Counted from the first letter of the stretch, positions 1 through 6,985 are shown. The stretch: 11,115 nucleotides of DNA from CAVPGH01 sp046726955 (GCA_046726955.1 JBKPBQ010000081.1:1-11115), one strand, 5' to 3'. The notes: generated by a model not told the origin, from the sequence alone. Translations and numbers: made by a program.

Positions 1-693
1 GTCGTAGGCCCAGAAGATGGCGATCATGGAAATGCCGAAGCTCGCGAGCAGCCCCCCTTCCGCGGGCAAGGAGGCGAAGAACGCGGGCGAGGCAGGCGCC
101 TTGACCAGGATCCCCAGGACGGCGAGCCCCAGGAGCGAGCCCAGCTTGGCCACCGTCACCGCGTTCTGCAGCCCCGCCCCCGCGCGGAGGCCGACGTAGT
201 TCACGACGGTGAGGAACGCGATCGCGATCGCCGCCGCGAGCTGTCCGCCGTTCACGGAGCGCGAGAAGCCTCCGAGCGGCAAAGTGAGGATCGTGTGGCT
301 CGTCGAGAAGAAGGGCAGGAAGGCCCCCAGGTACTCGCCGAAGCCTACGGCGATCGCGGCGATGCCTCCGCTCATGATGACGAGGAAGGCCACCCAGCCG
401 AACAGGAAGCCGTAGAAGGTCCCGTAGGCCTCCTTCAAGAACTCGTACTGCCCGCCCGCGCGAGGGAAGAGCGCCCCCAGCTCCGCGTACGTGAGGGTGC
501 CCGCGAGCGTGATGAGCCCGCCGAGCAGCCAGGCCAGCAGCATGAGCCCGGGGTGCGGGAGCACGCGGACGACGTCCGCGGGCGTGATGAAGATGGCGGT
601 CCCGACCACGGACCCGACGGTCACGAGCGCGGCGTCCATGACCCCCAGGCCGCGCTCGAGCCCTCGATCGTCGGCCGACGGGCGGTCGTTCAT
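1..693 (-). CDS. APC-superfamily amino acid permease, N-terminal part (partial)
   Basis: This is the first 231 codons of an inner-membrane amino acid/polyamine/organocation (APC) transporter; the gene continues beyond the left edge. I translated it by hand on the minus strand from the ATG at 693-691. Residues 20-38 read as the APC first-helix signature (VTVGSVVGTAIFITP), with the unwound glycine-rich substrate-binding segment in its middle. Further hydrophobic helices follow at roughly 48-75 (ending in TYAELGALFPRAGGQY, the typical TM2/loop motif of this family), 94-120, 150-165, 180-198 and 218-231. About half of a usual 430-480 residue permease is visible. Family membership is clear; the substrate cannot be read. 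No Shine-Dalgarno lies before the ATG, but a TAGAAT hexamer sits 15 nt upstream (709-714), so the leader may be only a few bases. A second in-frame ATG at codon 19 is a possible alternative start. It is divergent from the GNAT gene. Confidence 0.9.
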   Translation of the reverse strand, partial: MNDRPSADDRGLERGLGVMDAALVTVGSVVGTAIFITPADVVRVLPHPGLMLLAWLLGGLITLAGTLTYAELGALFPRAGGQYEFLKEAYGTFYGFLFGWVAFLVIMSGGIAAIAVGFGEYLGAFLPFFSTSHTILTLPLGGFSRSVNGGQLAAAIAIAFLTVVNYVGLRAGAGLQNAVTVAKLGSLLGLAVLGILVKAPASPAFFASLPAEGGLLASFGISMIAIFWAYD

Positions 694-708
694 GAGCAGG
701 GAGAGCGG

Positions 709-714
709 ATTCTA
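709..714 (-). promoter_or_regulatory. Candidate -10 element for the permease
   Basis: Minus-strand TAGAAT (five of six matches to TATAAT) ends 15 nt before the permease ATG. No good -35 hexamer is seen 17 nt upstream (TAGCCA). Transcription would begin about 8-9 nt before the ATG, leaving no room for a Shine-Dalgarno. Inference from sequence only. Confidence 0.35.
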
Positions 715-751
715 ACGGAGTCGGGCGCCGGTGGCTACGGTGACCGCGTGG

Positions 752-757
752 TAGACT
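752..757 (+). promoter_or_regulatory. Candidate -10 element for the GNAT gene (leaderless)
   Basis: TAGACT lies 8 nt before the ATG at 766. A start point 6-8 nt downstream would fall at or within two bases of the ATG, so the mRNA would be leaderless. There is no Shine-Dalgarno and no clear -35 hexamer. Confidence 0.35.
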
Positions 758-765
758 GCCCGCCC

Positions 766-1596
766 ATGAGCGACGTCCGCATCCGCCACGCGGCGCGCCG
801 TTCCGACTTCGACGCCTGCGTTGCCCTTCAGAAAGCGGTCTGGCACCTGGAGGACATCGAGGTCACTTCCGCCATCCAGCTCATCGCCACCACCCACGCG
901 GGAGGGATGCTACAGCTCGCGGAAACCCCGGAGGGACGCATCGTCGGCTTCGCCTACGCCTTTGCGGCCCTCCGCGGAGGAACTCCCCACCTCCACTCCG
1001 ACATGACGGCCGTCCTGCCCGGCGAGCAGGCCCGCGGCGTGGGCGCGAAGCTCAAGTGGGCCCAGCGCGAGGAAGCGCTGCGCCGAGGCATCCAGCTCAT
1101 CACGTGGACCTACGATCCCATGCAGGCCCGCAACGCGAACCTGAACCTCCGGCGGCTGGGCGCCGTGGCCAACGAGTTCCTGCCGGATTTCTACGGGATC
1201 ACGACCTCGACGCTGCACCACGGCCTGCCCACCGACCGCCTTCTCGTGCGCTGGGACCTGAGCGCGCAGCGCGTGCGCGAGCGCGCGAGCAAGCCGGAGC
1301 CGCCGCGCGTCGTCGCTCCTCCGGCGCTTCCCCGCGTGAACGACGTGAAGTGGCAGGCGGGCTGGCCGGTGTCGTCGGAGCCGCGGCTCGACCTCGAGGC
1401 GGGCGAGATCCTGCTCGAGATCCCTCCCGAGTGGGACGTGCTGTGCCGGGCCGCGCCCCGCGTGGCCGAGGGCTGGCACACCCGGGTCCGTACCGCGCTG
1501 CGCCACTACCTGTCGCACGGCTACGCGGCTGCCGACTTCGCCCCCGCCGAGGAGAGCGGCCGACGGCGTCCGCTCTACATCCTCCGCAAGGCTTGA
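766..1596 (+). CDS. GNAT-family N-acetyltransferase (COG3375 type)
   Basis: This 276-residue cytoplasmic protein is a predicted acyl-CoA-dependent acyltransferase. Residues 5-135 form the GNAT core: the acetyl-CoA loop is seen at 87-94 (EQARGVGA, the Q/R-x-x-G-x-G/A motif after a beta strand HSDMTAVLP). It is followed by the hallmark of the COG3375 subgroup, TWTYDPMQARNANLN at 113-127, then LGAV and the FYG...LPTDRLLVRWDL stretch that closes the domain. Residues 170-276 form an additional C-terminal domain typical of this subgroup, so the length fits. The acceptor substrate is not known for most of this family and cannot be read here. The start is set by the first ATG after the divergent permease promoter; upstream in-frame sequence is antisense to the permease. 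There is no ribosome binding site, but a TAGACT hexamer lies just upstream. Its TGA stop overlaps the TTG start of the receptor gene, suggesting co-translation. Confidence 0.88.
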   Translation: MSDVRIRHAARRSDFDACVALQKAVWHLEDIEVTSAIQLIATTHAGGMLQLAETPEGRIVGFAYAFAALRGGTPHLHSDMTAVLPGEQARGVGAKLKWAQREEALRRGIQLITWTYDPMQARNANLNLRRLGAVANEFLPDFYGITTSTLHHGLPTDRLLVRWDLSAQRVRERASKPEPPRVVAPPALPRVNDVKWQAGWPVSSEPRLDLEAGEILLEIPPEWDVLCRAAPRVAEGWHTRVRTALRHYLSHGYAAADFAPAEESGRRRPLYILRKA

Positions 1597-4436
1597 GGCC
1601 GGGCCTTACCCGGCGGCCCGCGCTCGCGCTCGTCGCGGGCCTGGTCCTTCTCGGATCCGCGGCCGCCGCTCAGGAGACGCTCTCCACCCTCGAAGCCCGC
1701 GTCCACGCGGGCCCGGCAATCGCCGGGGATCGCCGCGTGAGCCTGGAAGGACCGGGCCTCCTCCGCGAGACGATCACGGATGTGCGCGGCGTCGCCGTCT
1801 TCTTCCACCTCCGGCCGGGGACCTATCGGCTCGTCGTCGTCCCTTCGGATGGGAATCCCGGCACGCCCTGCGAGCATGCGGTGTCGCTCTCCCCCGCCGA
1901 GGACGCGCACGTGGACGTGGACTGCGCGCTCCCCACCGAGCGACTCGCAGGGACGCCGCCGACCGATCGCGACGGAACGACGGTGTGGGCGGCTCGCGAT
2001 CTCGCCTCTCTCCCGCGGTCCACCGATCCCTGGTCCGTCCTTCGCGACGTCCCCGGCGTCGTGACGGACCGCGTCGACGTGGGCGGCTCCGAGACCGCGC
2101 AGCAGTCGCTGCTCGTCTCGCACGGCGACGCAGGTCAGGGCGCCACCTGGACGATCGACGGCTTCGACGTGACCGATCCCGCGGCGACCGGCTTCACGTC
2201 GGTCTACCCGGACATGGACGGGCTCGAGGGCGTCGTGGCGCGCACGGGCACCGCGGACGCGCGCGTGCGCACTCCGGGCGTGCAGGTGTCGCTCGACCTT
2301 CGCGCTCCCACGGACCGCCTGTCCGGCGCCGCGCACCTTCGCCTCGCGCCGTCGGCGCTCCAGTCGGACAACCTGCCGGAGGAGCTCGCCGGCCGGAGCT
2401 TTCCGCGGAGCGTCACCGACGAGGTGCTGGAGCTCGGCGCCTCGGCGGGCGCTCCACTCGACGGAGGCCGCGTCTTCGTGTTCGGCGCCTTCCATCGAAA
2501 CGCCCTCCGGCAGGAGAGCTTCACGGAGCACGAGGAGGAGCTCAGAACGACCTCCTTCACCGGGCGAGGACGCGTGCGGCTGGGCCGCGGCGCGCTGTCG
2601 CTCCTCCTGCTGCGCGCGGAGAAGGTCCAGGAGGACCGTGACCCGACGCTCCAGGCCGCCCCCGAGGCGCGGTGGAAGCAGACCGGCCCCACGTTCGTCG
2701 CCTCGGTCGATGACGCGCGCGACCTCGGGCGCTGGTCGGTCCTCTCCCGGATCGGCTACATGGACTCGGGATTCCGGCTCACGCCGGGCGGCGGCTCCGG
2801 GCCGAGCGCGTTCGAGGACATCCGGGGCGTCGACCAGCGGTCGTATCTCGCCGTCGAGACCGACCGCGATCGCTTCCAGGCGAGCTTCGAAGGATCCACG
2901 CGGTATTCCTGGCTGGGTGCCGCGCACGAGGTAGCGGCGGGCAGCGGCTATCGCCGGTCCCCCGTCTCCACCGACCAGTCCTGGCCCGGCAACTCCACGC
3001 AGGGGCTCGAGCGCGGCGGCGTCTTCTTCCGCGCGTTCCACCTCACGGGCTTCGCGCTCATCTACCGCGGGCTGTCCGCACGCTCCGTGCAGGACGAGCT
3101 CGAGCTCTGGGGCCAGGACACTGCGCGCTGGAGCCGGGTGTCGGTCACGCTCGGAGCGCGGCTCGACCGCCTGTCCGGCCACAACGAGTCGTCCGCGGTG
3201 CCCGCCAACCCGGAGTTCCCGGACCTCCTCCCCGCGCTGACCTTCGGCGGCGAAAGCACCCGAGTGCGCTGGCTCGACTTCCTGCCCCGCGTGAGCGCGA
3301 CGTGGCAGGCGAACCGCAGCGGCTCGCTCCTGTTCGGGCTGCGCTATGCGGCGTACGGCGGACCCCTGGGCGCGAGCGACGTCGTGTTCGACAACCCTTT
3401 GGGTTCGCTCGCCTCGCTCACGTACTACTGGATCGACGCGAACCACGACGGCACGGTCGAGCGGGGCGAGCTCGACACGACGCGCGGCCGGCTCGGCTCG
3501 TCGGGAATCGACCCCGACCGGCCCGACTCTCCGGTCAGCCCCAACCAGATCGATCCGGGCCTCGTCGCGCCGCGCACGCACGAGGCTGCCGTTCGCGCGC
3601 AGTGGTCGCGCGCGCACACGCTGCGCGTCGAGGTCTCGGGAGGATTCCGGCGGCAGGTGCGCAGCCTCTGGCGGCCGCTCCTCGGCCTCACGCGAGCGGA
3701 CTACCGGGCGACGGGAGCGGTCACGGGCGAGCTGTTCGGACAGCCGTACGTGACCGTCTACTACGCGCCCGCGACGCCGTCGAAGGTCGTTCCCGGCAAC
3801 GGCCGGATCCTCGACAACCGCGACGGCTACGCGGAGGAGTCTTTCTTCCTCGACCTCGCAGCGGCCGGCCGCGTGGGGAGCCGCTTCGACTGGCGGGTGT
3901 GGGCGGGAGGGCTCGACTGGCGCGAGCGGTTCACGGACCCGGAGCACGCCGTGCAGGACCCGACCTCGCTCGACACGGAGCCGCTCCAGGATCGGGGAAT
4001 CGCGGCCGTACGGGCGAGCGGGCTCGGACGGAGCGACCTCTTCGCGAGCGCGCGCTGGATGGCCGGCGCGGCGCTCCGCGGCCGCCTTCGTTGGGGACTC
4101 GAGGCGGCGCTCCTGGCCACGGCGCGCGACGGCTATCCCATCCCGTACATCCAGGTCGCGAGCACGGGCGACGTGACGGGCGGCGGGAAGGACGTGCTCG
4201 TCTCGTCGACACTCGACGCCTATCGCCTGCCCGCGCTCTGGCTCGTCGACCTGCGCGTGGCCCGGGGCTTCCGGGTGGGACGAGGGACGCTCACGGGCGC
4301 CGTGGACGTCTTCAACCTGACGAACAACGCGACGACGCTGCAGGTGGCGCGCGACGTCGAGCTCCCGGGATTCGACCGGCCGCGCGAGATCGTGCGGCCG
4401 CGTATCGTGCGGCTCGGGCTCGACTACCGGTTCTAG
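1593..4436 (+). CDS. TonB-dependent receptor-like outer-membrane protein with N-terminal regulatory-like domain
   Basis: This 947-residue protein is predicted to be an outer-membrane beta-barrel with a periplasmic plug. Residues 1-26 are a Sec signal peptide (arginine-rich start, hydrophobic core, AAAA before QET). Residues about 29-110 resemble the carboxypeptidase-regulatory-like beta-sandwich (GLLRETITDVRGVAVFFHLRPGTYRLVV). Residues about 128-235 resemble a plug (WSVLRDVPGVV, then TWTIDGFDVTDPAATG). The rest is a barrel of alternating aromatic strands ending in LGLDYRF, with the terminal Phe of the beta-signal. Residues 615-626 (DANHDGTVERGE) match an EF-hand-like calcium loop. This fits the Oar-like/SusC-like receptors abundant in Acidobacteriota. 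I see no clear TonB box and cannot name the ligand. The start is TTG at 1593: it is the only start codon giving an intact signal peptide, and it forms a TTGA overlap with the GNAT stop. No good Shine-Dalgarno is present (AAGG only 1 nt away), consistent with translational coupling. The stop shares CTAG with the convergent sulfurtransferase. Confidence 0.87.
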   Translation: MRPGLTRRPALALVAGLVLLGSAAAAQETLSTLEARVHAGPAIAGDRRVSLEGPGLLRETITDVRGVAVFFHLRPGTYRLVVVPSDGNPGTPCEHAVSLSPAEDAHVDVDCALPTERLAGTPPTDRDGTTVWAARDLASLPRSTDPWSVLRDVPGVVTDRVDVGGSETAQQSLLVSHGDAGQGATWTIDGFDVTDPAATGFTSVYPDMDGLEGVVARTGTADARVRTPGVQVSLDLRAPTDRLSGAAHLRLAPSALQSDNLPEELAGRSFPRSVTDEVLELGASAGAPLDGGRVFVFGAFHRNALRQESFTEHEEELRTTSFTGRGRVRLGRGALSLLLLRAEKVQEDRDPTLQAAPEARWKQTGPTFVASVDDARDLGRWSVLSRIGYMDSGFRLTPGGGSGPSAFEDIRGVDQRSYLAVETDRDRFQASFEGSTRYSWLGAAHEVAAGSGYRRSPVSTDQSWPGNSTQGLERGGVFFRAFHLTGFALIYRGLSARSVQDELELWGQDTARWSRVSVTLGARLDRLSGHNESSAVPANPEFPDLLPALTFGGESTRVRWLDFLPRVSATWQANRSGSLLFGLRYAAYGGPLGASDVVFDNPLGSLASLTYYWIDANHDGTVERGELDTTRGRLGSSGIDPDRPDSPVSPNQIDPGLVAPRTHEAAVRAQWSRAHTLRVEVSGGFRRQVRSLWRPLLGLTRADYRATGAVTGELFGQPYVTVYYAPATPSKVVPGNGRILDNRDGYAEESFFLDLAAAGRVGSRFDWRVWAGGLDWRERFTDPEHAVQDPTSLDTEPLQDRGIAAVRASGLGRSDLFASARWMAGAALRGRLRWGLEAALLATARDGYPIPYIQVASTGDVTGGGKDVLVSSTLDAYRLPALWLVDLRVARGFRVGRGTLTGAVDVFNLTNNATTLQVARDVELPGFDRPREIVRPRIVRLGLDYRF

Positions 4437-5278
4437 CTGCTTTCGTCGCCCGTGGCCACTGGGAGGGCGGGATCGCTGCTCCACGCGCTCCACGAGCCGC
4501 CGTAGAGACGGCCGCGAAGCCCTGCCACGTCGAGGGCCAGCAGGTCGTGGCAGGCGGTGACGCCGGAGCCGCAGTAGACGATCGGCTCCTCGCGGTCGGC
4601 ACCGAGAGCCGCGTAACGCTGGCGCAGCTCGGCGGGCGATCGGAAGGTTCCGTCGGCGGCGAGGTTCTGCGTGTAGGGGGCGCTGCGCGCGCCGGGAACG
4701 TGGCCCGCCCGGGGGTCGATGGGCTCGGTCTCTCCGCGGTAGCGCTCGGCCGCGCGCGCGTCGAGGACGAGGTGCTCGCCGTGTGTCCGCGCCATCTCGT
4801 CGTTGCCCACGACGGCTCCCGGACGCAGCCGCGCCTCGAAGCGGGCGGGTGCTACCGACGGCACCTCGGTGGTGAGCGGCCGGCCCTCGGCCAGCCAGCG
4901 GGAGAGGCCGCCGTCGAGGACGGCGACGTCCTCGTGTCCGTGAGCGCGCAGCACGTACCAGAGCCGCGCCGCCATCGCCCCCGACTGGTCGTCATACGCT
5001 ACGACCTTCGTCCCGGGGCCGATGCCCTTCTCCCCCATCACGCGGCTCACCTGCTCCTCGGACGGCCAGGGATGGCGGCCCACCGGCCGGCCGCGGCCGC
5101 CGCCGGGAGCGGCGAGGTCGCGATCCATGTCGAAGAAGACGGCGCCCTCGATGTGGCCCGCGTCGTAGGCGTCGCGCCCGCGCCGCGACGGGTCGAGATA
5201 CCACCGCACGTCGGCGGCCCGCACGCCGGGGTCGCCGAGGTGCGCGGCGAGCCAGCTGGTGGAGACGAGCGGCTCCAG
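4433..5278 (-). CDS. Two-domain sulfurtransferase (thiosulfate/3-mercaptopyruvate sulfurtransferase family)
   Basis: Tandem rhodanese protein of about 281 residues (usual family length about 280) that moves sulfane sulfur from thiosulfate or 3-mercaptopyruvate to a thiophilic acceptor. The N-terminal inactive domain carries VRWYLDPSRRGRDAYDAGHIEGAVFFDMDRDLA and a non-cysteine loop (YDDQSGAMAARLWYVL). The C-terminal domain has the active loop YCGSGVTACHDLLAL with catalytic Cys236 (numbered from the CTG). The six-residue CGSGVT loop is closer to thiosulfate/mercaptopyruvate enzymes of bacteria than to CRKGVT rhodanese, so substrate choice is open. No signal peptide; cytoplasmic. The start is uncertain: homologous N-termini begin at EPLVSTSWLAAHL, and the only codon there is CTG at 5278, two nt after a GGAG. 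The first downstream standard start, GTG at 5224, would remove the first helix; the upstream ones lie far inside the DUF4412 gene. It is 5 nt downstream of the DUF4412 stop, so one operon. Confidence 0.85.
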   Translation of the reverse strand: MEPLVSTSWLAAHLGDPGVRAADVRWYLDPSRRGRDAYDAGHIEGAVFFDMDRDLAAPGGGRGRPVGRHPWPSEEQVSRVMGEKGIGPGTKVVAYDDQSGAMAARLWYVLRAHGHEDVAVLDGGLSRWLAEGRPLTTEVPSVAPARFEARLRPGAVVGNDEMARTHGEHLVLDARAAERYRGETEPIDPRAGHVPGARSAPYTQNLAADGTFRSPAELRQRYAALGADREEPIVYCGSGVTACHDLLALDVAGLRGRLYGGSWSAWSSDPALPVATGDESS

Positions 5279-5283
5279 GACTC

Positions 5284-6096
5284 CTACTTCGCCTGCTTGG
5301 CCATCCTCGCCATCGGCGAGTCGACCTGCTTGTAGCCGGTGGGGATCTGCCAGGCGGAGGCGGGGACGGGGCCCTTCTTGATCTCGGTGACTTCCTGCGA
5401 GTCGGTGCTCGTCCTCCCCATGACGTTCACCGTGGTCACGCTCGCGAGCGGCAGGCCCTTCATGTCCTTCGTCTTCTCCTGCATGTCCTTGATGCTCTGC
5501 GCCATCGGGCCCATCGAAGCCATCGAGGTCTTCCAGCTCGCGGCGAAGTCGCGATACGCCTCCCAGAGCTCCGGGGGATACATCACGTCCGTGGTGAGGC
5601 ACTGCTCGGTCTTCGAGAGCTGCCCGATCGCGATCGTCCAGTTGTCGCACTTGTAGCCGGCGATGGTGCGGGTTCCCGGGCCCTTCGTGACGGTGACCGC
5701 GGCCGTCATCCCTCCCATCATCCCCGCCATCTTCTGCTGCATCTCCGGCGGCAGGCTCTTCATCTGCTCCTGCGCCTTCTTCATCTGCGGTTCCATCTCC
5801 TTCATCTTGGCGGCCATCGCCGCGCTCGCCGCTTCCATCTCCTGCTTGGTCACGACGTAGTACTCCTTCTTCTTGTTGTCGATCAGCGTGAACTTGCCGG
5901 CGGCGGGCTCCGCGATGAGCTCGTTGCCGTCGGCCTGGGCCATGCGGACCTTGTCGCTCGAGATGTAGCTCGTGGAGACCTGGGGCGGATCCTGGTTGTG
6001 GGTGGTCTTGGAGACGATCGTCAGGTCTTCGGCGGCCAGGGGCAGCGCGGCGAGGGCGAGAATCGACAGCGCGGCGACTCGTCGGACAGGGTTCAC
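5284..6096 (-). CDS. Exported methionine-rich DUF4412-like protein
   Basis: This 270-residue exported protein has no known activity. Residues 1-22 are a Sec signal peptide (two Arg, hydrophobic core, PLAA before EDL). The first mature part (25-86) resembles DUF4412: a strand-rich stretch with YISSDKVRMAQADGNELI and KFTLIDNKKKEYYVVT, the pattern of proteins that read out a bound or stored state. Residues 87-130 are helical, highly charged and contain eleven Met (for example MKEMEPQMKKAQEQMK and GMMGGM). Two cysteines, 150 and 166, may form a disulfide (GYKCDNW and TEQCLTT). The C-terminus returns to beta strands and ends SPMARMAKQAK. The GTG start is decided by a strong AAGGAGG (6102-6108) 5 nt upstream and by the signal peptide directly after it. 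The sulfurtransferase follows at 5 nt. Possible roles: metal handling or an envelope chaperone-like factor; neither is shown. Confidence 0.8.
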   Translation of the reverse strand: MNPVRRVAALSILALAALPLAAEDLTIVSKTTHNQDPPQVSTSYISSDKVRMAQADGNELIAEPAAGKFTLIDNKKKEYYVVTKQEMEAASAAMAAKMKEMEPQMKKAQEQMKSLPPEMQQKMAGMMGGMTAAVTVTKGPGTRTIAGYKCDNWTIAIGQLSKTEQCLTTDVMYPPELWEAYRDFAASWKTSMASMGPMAQSIKDMQEKTKDMKGLPLASVTTVNVMGRTSTDSQEVTEIKKGPVPASAWQIPTGYKQVDSPMARMAKQAK

Positions 6097-6101
6097 GGGG
6101 G

Positions 6102-6108
6102 CCTCCTT
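6102..6108 (-). promoter_or_regulatory. Strong Shine-Dalgarno of the DUF4412 gene, with possible masking hairpin
   Basis: Minus-strand AAGGAGG, 5 nt before GTG 6096, fixes this start over upstream ATG candidates. On the same transcript CCUCC (from 6118-6114) can pair with GGAGG (6106-6102) around a 7-nt loop, which would hide the ribosome site. Five base pairs only; function uncertain. Confidence 0.7.
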
Positions 6109-6132
6109 CGCAGGGAGGAGGATAGCACGCGC

Positions 6133-6161
6133 GTTATACTGGTCCACGAGCCCATGCCCAA
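6133..6161. promoter_or_regulatory. Divergent promoter with overlapping -10 elements (ferredoxin / DUF4412 operon)
   Basis: The core GTTATACT (6133-6140) reads as TATACT on the plus strand (6135-6140, toward the ferredoxin, 13 nt before its ATG) and as TATAAC on the minus strand (6138-6133, toward DUF4412). On the minus strand TTGGGC at 6161-6156 stands exactly 17 nt from TATAAC, and inferred initiation near 6126 would give a 30-nt leader holding the AAGGAGG. The plus direction lacks a good -35. Sequence match only. Confidence 0.5.
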
Positions 6162-6480
6162 GCCCCAGCGACACCTCCTCGTCTGCACGAACGTGCGCCC
6201 GCCCGGCAATCCCAAGGGATCCTGCGCCGAGAAGGGCTCGGAGGCGCTCTTCGACGAGCTCAAGGCGATGGTCAAGGGGCGGGGCCTCGGCGACCGCGTC
6301 ATCGTCAACCGCACGAGCTGCCTCAAGCACTGCAGCCGCGGGATCACCGTGGCCGTCTACCCGGAGAACGTGTGGTACGGCGGCGTGAAGACCTCGGACC
6401 TCGGCGAGATCTGCGAGTCGCACCTCGAGGGCGGCGAGCCCGTGGCGCGGCTCTTCATGCCCGACATCCCCTGGGAGTGA
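6154..6480 (+). CDS. Thioredoxin-like [2Fe-2S] ferredoxin
   Basis: This 108-residue cytoplasmic protein is a thioredoxin-fold [2Fe-2S] ferredoxin, a one-electron carrier. The four expected ligands are present: Cys11 and Cys24 (CTNVRPPGNPKGSC, spacing C-x12-C) and Cys56 and Cys60 (SCLKHCSRG, C-x3-C), 31 residues apart, matching the Aquifex/Azotobacter Shethna-type spacing closely. VAVYPENVWYGGV at 66-78 and the MPDIPWE end are typical of stand-alone members. It is too short for NuoE and lacks the NuoE N-terminal helix. Its redox partner is unknown; the neighbours do not reveal one. The ATG is the first in frame after the promoter; there is only a weak GAG ahead of it, and the inferred leader is about 7 nt. 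Its stop is 3 bp from the convergent MerR-type gene's stop. Confidence 0.9.
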   Translation: MPKPQRHLLVCTNVRPPGNPKGSCAEKGSEALFDELKAMVKGRGLGDRVIVNRTSCLKHCSRGITVAVYPENVWYGGVKTSDLGEICESHLEGGEPVARLFMPDIPWE

Positions 6481-6483
6481 GCG

Positions 6484-6858
6484 TCAGCGCCGGCGGCGCG
6501 CCCGGCCCCGCGCGGGCAGAGGCCGCCGTCGCCGCGTGACGGGCACCGCGCGGTGCAGCTCGCGCAGGAACGACTGCAGCTCGATGTCCCCGTCGCGCAG
6601 GAACTGGCTGACCTCGCGCGCGAGCTCGGCCACCACCTCCGGACGGTTGGAGGCTTCCTTGTGGACGATGGTGCGGCGGTGCAGCCGGCCGTCGCCGATC
6701 ATCTTCCGCACGAGGCTGACCCGCGACGGGCTCCAGAGCCGATAGCCCATGCGGTTGCGCGGCGGCTCCGGCACCTTCCCCGCGTACAGCCAGTTGAGCA
6801 GCGTCTGCTTGCTCACCTTGAGCTCGTGGGCCACCTCGAGGGTGGTGAGGTACTTCAT
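6484..6858 (-). CDS. Small MerR-type helix-turn-helix regulator
   Basis: This 124-residue DNA-binding protein starts with a winged helix-turn-helix of the MerR/excisionase class: MKYLTTLEVAHELKVSKQTLLNWLYAGKVP, then PPRNRMGYRLWSPSRVSLVRKMI (residues about 1-55), where the RMGYRLW segment is the wing. Residues 75-105 (RPEVVAELAREVSQFLRDGDIELQSFLREL) are helical and could dimerise. No effector domain or metal-binding cysteine is present, so the inducer, if any, is unknown. The last 14 residues are rich in Arg, which may add non-specific DNA affinity. The ATG at 6858 is preferred over ATG 6882 because the best promoter (TTGACG-N17-GAGAAT) has its -10 over 6882, so the transcript would begin downstream of it. 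The gene is divergent from the ECF sigma gene and convergent with the ferredoxin; whether it regulates either is not shown. Confidence 0.78.
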   Translation of the reverse strand: MKYLTTLEVAHELKVSKQTLLNWLYAGKVPEPPRNRMGYRLWSPSRVSLVRKMIGDGRLHRRTIVHKEASNRPEVVAELAREVSQFLRDGDIELQSFLRELHRAVPVTRRRRPLPARGRARRRR

Positions 6859-6880
6859 CTTGAACCGTGGGGACGCGGGC

Positions 6881-6909
6881 ATTCTCGCCCGAGCGCCGCC
6901 GGCCGTCAA
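6881..6909 (-). promoter_or_regulatory. Candidate sigma-70 promoter of the MerR-type gene
   Basis: Minus-strand TTGACG (6909-6904) and GAGAAT (6886-6881) are separated by 17 nt. Five of six -35 and four of six -10 positions match consensus. Inferred start near 6874, about 16 nt before ATG 6858. This placement decides between the two possible start codons. Confidence 0.5.
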
Positions 6910-6985
6910 CGAAACGCCGGCGCAACGCGACGGGCGCGGACCGGCCGTGTCAGAATCGGGGCTCGCTTCGTTTCGATCGCCCGCG

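Noticed and set aside
295..765. N-terminal extension of the GNAT gene
   Set aside because: Antisense to the permease; the conserved GNAT fold begins right at ATG 766.
1575..4493. 972-codon minus-strand open frame
   Set aside because: Antisense shadow of the receptor gene; Arg/Glu/Ala-rich with no domain pattern, caused by high G+C at third positions.
3302..5335. 677-codon plus-strand open frame
   Set aside because: Out-of-frame shadow of the receptor, then antisense of the sulfurtransferase; no recognisable domain.
6097..6423. Upstream extension of the DUF4412 gene to an ATG at 6423
   Set aside because: It would be antisense to the ferredoxin and bury the signal peptide; the GTG with AAGGAGG is a far better start.
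6154..6480. NuoE subunit of complex I
   Set aside because: Too short, no N-terminal helical domain and no complex I genes nearby; a stand-alone ferredoxin fits.
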